Below are positions 15,108-18,333 of a stretch of DNA of 18,333 nucleotides, piece after piece. Below the pieces are notes generated by a model that saw nothing but the letters and a program-made list of their open reading frames with translations, searched no databases and was not told where the DNA came from. The translations under genes and the position numbers were made by a program. How positions within the stretch are numbered: the first letter of the stretch is position 1; each line of letters begins with the position of its first letter. Origin of the DNA: CAZGYE01 sp964530165 (lineage in GTDB: Bacteria > Planctomycetota > Planctomycetia > Planctomycetales > Planctomycetaceae); NCBI GenBank assembly GCA_964530165.1, contig CAZGYE010000081.1, positions 1 to 18,333 of the forward strand, in the 5' to 3' direction.

Positions 15108-16814
15108 TCATGACTTCGCCCCATGCCCTTTCCACCCGAGATGCGCGCACTCGCAGGTCCAGTCGCACAGCCGTTTCCACTGCTCGCCCAGCGTGCGGAA
15201 GAACCAGAGATCATAATAGGTCTGCCCCCGTGGCACGGTGAAGATGTGGTTCTGGATCAGTTCCGAGCGGATGACCAGACAGCCGAATCCCGAACCGCGG
15301 ATCTCGGTCAGCTGATCCTCCTGCGGGGCCGGGCGGCGGGCTCGCTGCACGTCGAGACCGCGATCGGTGCGGGTATCGGCATCCCACACGACGTAGTGCG
15401 GGTCCCAGCGGGAACGGTATGGGGCACTGACACAGGCGACGTTACTTTTGAAGTGCCTGAGCAAGCGTTCCAACACGTTGTCCGGTGGGATGATGTCATC
15501 CTCCAGAATCCAGCAGTAATCGGTCTCCAGCGCCGAGCGCAGCCGGTTGTAGATGCGGCACATCGCCAGTTGCACCTCCCGCTCGGTCGCCTGATCGTAG
15601 CGGTTCTCATCGGCCAGCCCCTTGCGGGCCGCATTGAACGCGAAATGGCGGACGTCGGGATAGTCGCAGGCTGCGATCCAGTCCCGCACCCGACGGGAGA
15701 ATTCCGGCCGCTGGCCGGTGTCACAGAGGATCAACCGGATCTGGTCATGGGGCCAGGTCTGCCGTTCCAGAAACCGGGACTGCCGGTCCCAGGCTTCCGC
15801 GCGGCCGGCCAGCGGAATAAAGAGCGTGATCTCCTGCAAGGTCAGGCCGTGCGTGATGAAGTAGCCCGCCTCGGCTCGGGCGCTCTGCGATCGGACGGTC
15901 TTCTGCGCCGCGTGCGTGCGGTACATCAGTACCGCGGTCTGTTTGCGGAACTCCCAGCCGTCACGGGCTAAACGCTGAAACAACAGATAATCTTCCGGCG
16001 TCCGGAAATCATCGATTTGATCGGCGAAGACATCCCCGATTTCGAGCGCTTCCCGGCGGATCAGCGCCGCCATATCAACAAAGTTATCCTGCATCAGCCG
16101 CCCGCGGCGGTAGTCGGGGAAGTTCGTCCGGGGAGCGGGATCGGCTCCGAACGGTACCAGATCGGCATAGACCACGCCGACATTGCGGCCGGTGAATTCC
16201 CGCAGGCCCTCTTCAAGATAGTTCCGCGCCAAGTAGTTGTCGGCATCGAGAAACAGCAGGATCTCGCCGGTCGTCTGCCGCAACCCGTCACGGCGGGTCG
16301 GCTGAACGTTGTGATGCTCGACCCGCAGATAACCGACGCCGTCCACAGTGAACCGTTCGGCGATCTGCCGGGTGTCGTCGCTGCTGGCGTCATCGACCAC
16401 CAGAATCTCATCAGCCGGCCGGCTCTGCGCCAGCACACTCAGAATGGCCGCTTCGAGATAGCGCCCGTAGTTGTGGCAGGTGATGATGACGGAGACCGTC
16501 GGGTTTGCCGTCTGCTGTCCGTTGTCCGTGGCGACCGCTCCATAGCCTCCCGCTATCGGCCGGTGATTCCGCAGCAGAGCGAGCAGTTCCGATTTGTTTT
16601 GGCGGAGCCGTTGCTGCAGCGCGGGAGAGACCTCTGAGCGGGGGAAGAAGGCGAGCCGATCGCCGCGGGCCTCCAGCCGGATGCCGCGCCGGGTCAGTTC
16701 GGCCAGAACGTCAGCGACGTTCTGTTCCGGGCGTCTCTCCGGTACGGAATCGACCGTCTCGAATCGTGGGTCGGTCTCCTGAACCAACCGCCCGCGGCGT
16801 GCCGATTCGTTCAT
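15108..16814 (-). CDS. TubC-docking-like / tandem family 2 glycosyltransferase
   Basis: A 568-aa protein. Residues about 31-84 (VADVLAELTRRGIRLEAR...LLALL) match the small TubC N-terminal docking domain pattern, a protein-protein docking module best known from NRPS/PKS subunits. Residues about 107-225 are a GT2 GT-A domain that would transfer a sugar from a nucleotide-sugar: VSVIITCHNYGRYL, VVDDASSDD (D141, D142) and LFLDAD (D190, D192). Residues about 327-530 form a second GT-A-like domain with an E-D-D motif (438-440), ending near RGSGFGCLVIRS. There is no signal peptide or membrane segment, so it is cytoplasmic. I chose ATG 16814 because it overlaps the upstream stop as ATGA, which indicates translational coupling; ATG 16826 would add 4 residues. 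The acceptor is unknown. No cell-surface polysaccharide cluster is visible beside it. Confidence 0.85.
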   Translation of the reverse strand: MNESARRGRLVQETDPRFETVDSVPERRPEQNVADVLAELTRRGIRLEARGDRLAFFPRSEVSPALQQRLRQNKSELLALLRNHRPIAGGYGAVATDNGQQTANPTVSVIITCHNYGRYLEAAILSVLAQSRPADEILVVDDASSDDTRQIAERFTVDGVGYLRVEHHNVQPTRRDGLRQTTGEILLFLDADNYLARNYLEEGLREFTGRNVGVVYADLVPFGADPAPRTNFPDYRRGRLMQDNFVDMAALIRREALEIGDVFADQIDDFRTPEDYLLFQRLARDGWEFRKQTAVLMYRTHAAQKTVRSQSARAEAGYFITHGLTLQEITLFIPLAGRAEAWDRQSRFLERQTWPHDQIRLILCDTGQRPEFSRRVRDWIAACDYPDVRHFAFNAARKGLADENRYDQATEREVQLAMCRIYNRLRSALETDYCWILEDDIIPPDNVLERLLRHFKSNVACVSAPYRSRWDPHYVVWDADTRTDRGLDVQRARRPAPQEDQLTEIRGSGFGCLVIRSELIQNHIFTVPRGQTYYDLWFFRTLGEQWKRLCDWTCECAHLGWKGHGAKS

Positions 16815-17419
16815 ATCAGGCCCCAATCGGTCGCCGGTACCTCACTCAGGTTGCCGATCCGGACGACGGCCCAGACCAGCCCACCGTATCCATAGCCGTA
16901 GCCGCAGTATCCGTAGCCGCTGCCGGCGGTCTCTTTCCAGAGGATGAACGCCGCCCCGCCGCTTCCCGAACGGAGGGCAGCGGGATTACTGTCGTCCACG
17001 TCGGCGAATTTATGGCTGGCGTCCTCCACGCAGAGCCTCACCACACAGAGACCGCTGACACAGGCCTGCCCGATCGCGCCGGCACGGAGCGGCTCGAGCA
17101 GCACGACGAACTTGCCGAAATGGTCGGCTTCCGTCGGCGTCACACCGACCAGGGCGACCTGATTCTGAAAGCTGGTCAGGCTGTCGTCGGGTGTGAAGAT
17201 CGGCCGGTCGATCCCGAGGATATCGAAGCGGTTCCGATCAGCCCCGCTGTTGTTTTTGACCGGAATGATGCCGGTCTGCCGGATGTCGAACCGGGATTCG
17301 CGTGTCCGCGACTGCCGCCGCGCTTTGAAATCGCGGGCCGCGTCGATGAACGTGTTGAACGTCTCGGCCGGAATCCTGAGCGGATCACCGGACTGGACTT
17401 TCTTGAATGTGTCGCCCAT
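16811..17419 (-). CDS. Uncharacterised protein with a Gly-Tyr repeat insertion
   Basis: A 202-aa soluble protein with no signal peptide or membrane segment and no domain I can name. The N-terminal part begins GDTFKKVQSGDPLRIPAETF and contains FNTFIDAARDFKARR. The centre is beta-rich (FDILGIDRPIFTPDD, FVVLLEPLRAGAIG). Residues about 168-181 form a glycine-tyrosine run (GYGYCGYGYGYGG) inside an otherwise ordinary strand region (ILWKE...WAVVRIGN), which suggests a local repeat expansion. I recall similar uncharacterised proteins in other planctomycete genomes, possibly in phage-like gene sets, but cannot confirm it. It lies between the 264-aa gene (100 bp upstream) and the glycosyltransferase, whose start overlaps its stop by 4 nt. 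No ribosome binding site is visible. Confidence 0.75.
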   Translation of the reverse strand: MGDTFKKVQSGDPLRIPAETFNTFIDAARDFKARRQSRTRESRFDIRQTGIIPVKNNSGADRNRFDILGIDRPIFTPDDSLTSFQNQVALVGVTPTEADHFGKFVVLLEPLRAGAIGQACVSGLCVVRLCVEDASHKFADVDDSNPAALRSGSGGAAFILWKETAGSGYGYCGYGYGYGGLVWAVVRIGNLSEVPATDWGLI

Positions 17420-17423
17420 AGTC

Positions 17424-17515
17424 AGTCCAGAGTCGAGAGTCCGGAGTCAAGAGCCGGAAGAATACAGCACCACAAGAGAACATGTTTTCTTGCTCTGGAC
17501 TCTCGTCTCTCGACC
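17424..17515. repeat. Nested inverted and direct repeats between two minus-strand genes
   Basis: The core of the intergenic gap is built from units of the form GTCCAGAGTC / GTCGAGAG. Bases 17434-17446 pair with 17493-17505 (12 of 13), 17432-17439 can pair alternatively with 17507-17514, and the loop contains a near-perfect 20-bp palindrome at 17473-17492. Short direct repeats (17426 and 17440) lie in the left arm. The fold may act as a terminator or RNA-stability element, or be a dispersed repeat that inserted between the genes. Confidence 0.6.
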
Positions 17516-17519
17516 TTCT

Positions 17520-18314
17520 CTATGTTCCGATACCCAGACCGGCAAAATCTCCCCACGGATAGACCTGCTCGATGTAGACGGCGACCGGCCGCTTCACCAG
17601 CGCCTTGGCGGCCGTGTCCTCGGCGTCCTCGTAGCGGACCCAGAGGTATTCCCAGCCGCGCTTCGCGATCCCTGTGATCTCGCCGACGGCCAGCCCCAGC
17701 ACATTCGGGCCAGCGGCGAAACGGTAGGTGATCTCCCAATCCTCCTGACCGCGCTTGGAACCGCTGGCTCCCAGGAACAGCACTTCGCCCTGAGCGAAAC
17801 CCCGGAACGGGCCGTTGTTGACCGTGCCGGTCAGATAGAACAGCGTCGCCTTGTACGCGGCTGTGACCAATAGCGTGCCGATAGAATGCGTCTCGCTGAA
17901 GTTGTAGACGGGAACCGTGATGTCCACGCCTTCGACGCTGTCACGGGTGGCCCCGATCGCCCCACCGAAGTTGGGTGCCGGTCCGGAGGCCGCATAGGCG
18001 CCGACGGTCGCCAGCGACTGCGTGATGTGCTGTGTCCCGCCGCCGGTGTCGAACGAGAACGAGGAATCGCCTGTTTCGGGCGGTTCGAGCTTCCCGTAGC
18101 GGACTGTGCCTTCCCAGGTCTCCTCGGCGATCCGCTCGATGTGGCTCGACTGGCGGACGAGACCGCCATAGAACACCGGCGCGGTTGCCAGCAGATCGGC
18201 ATGGGCGGTGACGTCGTCATCGGTGCCGCGGATGATATACAGGAGGTCCACCGACGACCCGTCCCCGAGCGTCGTCTCCCGGCTCTCCCATTTTTCTTCA
18301 ACGGTTACCGTCAT
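17520..18314 (-). CDS. Uncharacterised protein, possibly phage-like
   Basis: A 264-aa protein I cannot assign to a named family. It begins MTVTVEEKWESRETTLG and is rich in beta-strands and short polar turns. It has no signal peptide, membrane segment or cysteine motif. Notable stretches are RGTDDDVTAHADLL, the Gly/Thr/Ser-rich FDTGGGTQHITQS, and SVEGVDITVPVYNFSETH (about 133-150), followed by FRGFAQGEVLFLGASG. Composition and size would suit a structural or tail-type phage protein, and I recall similar planctomycete proteins, but neither point is proof. It is the first complete gene of a minus-strand set with the 202-aa and glycosyltransferase genes. The set may continue beyond the right edge. 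ATG 18314 has no ribosome binding site and lies 19 bp from the window end. Confidence 0.75.
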   Translation of the reverse strand: MTVTVEEKWESRETTLGDGSSVDLLYIIRGTDDDVTAHADLLATAPVFYGGLVRQSSHIERIAEETWEGTVRYGKLEPPETGDSSFSFDTGGGTQHITQSLATVGAYAASGPAPNFGGAIGATRDSVEGVDITVPVYNFSETHSIGTLLVTAAYKATLFYLTGTVNNGPFRGFAQGEVLFLGASGSKRGQEDWEITYRFAAGPNVLGLAVGEITGIAKRGWEYLWVRYEDAEDTAAKALVKRPVAVYIEQVYPWGDFAGLGIGT

Positions 18315-18333
18315 GCTGCTTTGTCAGCTAAAG

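Noticed and set aside
15108..16814. Part of an NRPS/PKS gene cluster
   Set aside because: Only a docking-like domain is present; there is no condensation, adenylation, ketosynthase or carrier domain in the window.
16505..17677. Plus-strand frame of 390 codons
   Set aside because: It spans two minus-strand genes and their repeat-filled gap; the product is Arg/Pro-rich without domains.

Overview
The window looks like a piece of a Planctomycetota chromosome. The evidence is a GC-rich sequence, a Ser/Thr kinase with the planctomycete-type N-terminal extension, several very large exported proteins with PQQ-like beta-propellers, and many intergenic palindromic elements. Shine-Dalgarno sequences are weak or absent in front of most genes. 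I cannot name a genus from the sequence alone.

Layout. (1) 1-335 is a non-coding leader made mostly of palindromic elements, with a candidate promoter. (2) 429-3362 (+) encodes a membrane-tethered Ser/Thr kinase with an FHA domain, then a HypE/ThiL-like (PurM superfamily) enzyme. (3) 3437-14342 holds four large genes in alternating orientation (+,-,+,-), at least three with clear signal peptides. They are a methyltransferase-like domain fused to a PQQ-like propeller (1020 aa), an acetylxylan-esterase-like domain fused to an LPNGN-type propeller (554 aa), an SGNH-hydrolase-like protein with carbohydrate-binding-like flanks (696 aa), and a second, better preserved methyltransferase/PQQ-like fusion (1110 aa). 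(4) 14716-14789 is an initiator tRNA-Met with its own promoter and a downstream hairpin. (5) 15108-18314 (-) is a three-gene set: two uncharacterised proteins (264 and 202 aa) and a TubC-docking-like/tandem GT2 glycosyltransferase whose start overlaps the preceding stop (ATGA).

How the genes may work together. The four exported proteins in block 3 combine ester-hydrolase folds with propeller and sugar-binding-like modules, which suggests handling of polysaccharide or another extracellular substrate. The role of the exported methyltransferase-like domains is unknown and is the main functional puzzle of the window. The minus-strand set next to the tRNA may be the edge of an accessory or phage-like region, but no integrase, att duplication or recognisable phage hallmark gene is visible here. 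No CRISPR array, rRNA, complete insertion sequence or recognised defence system is present.
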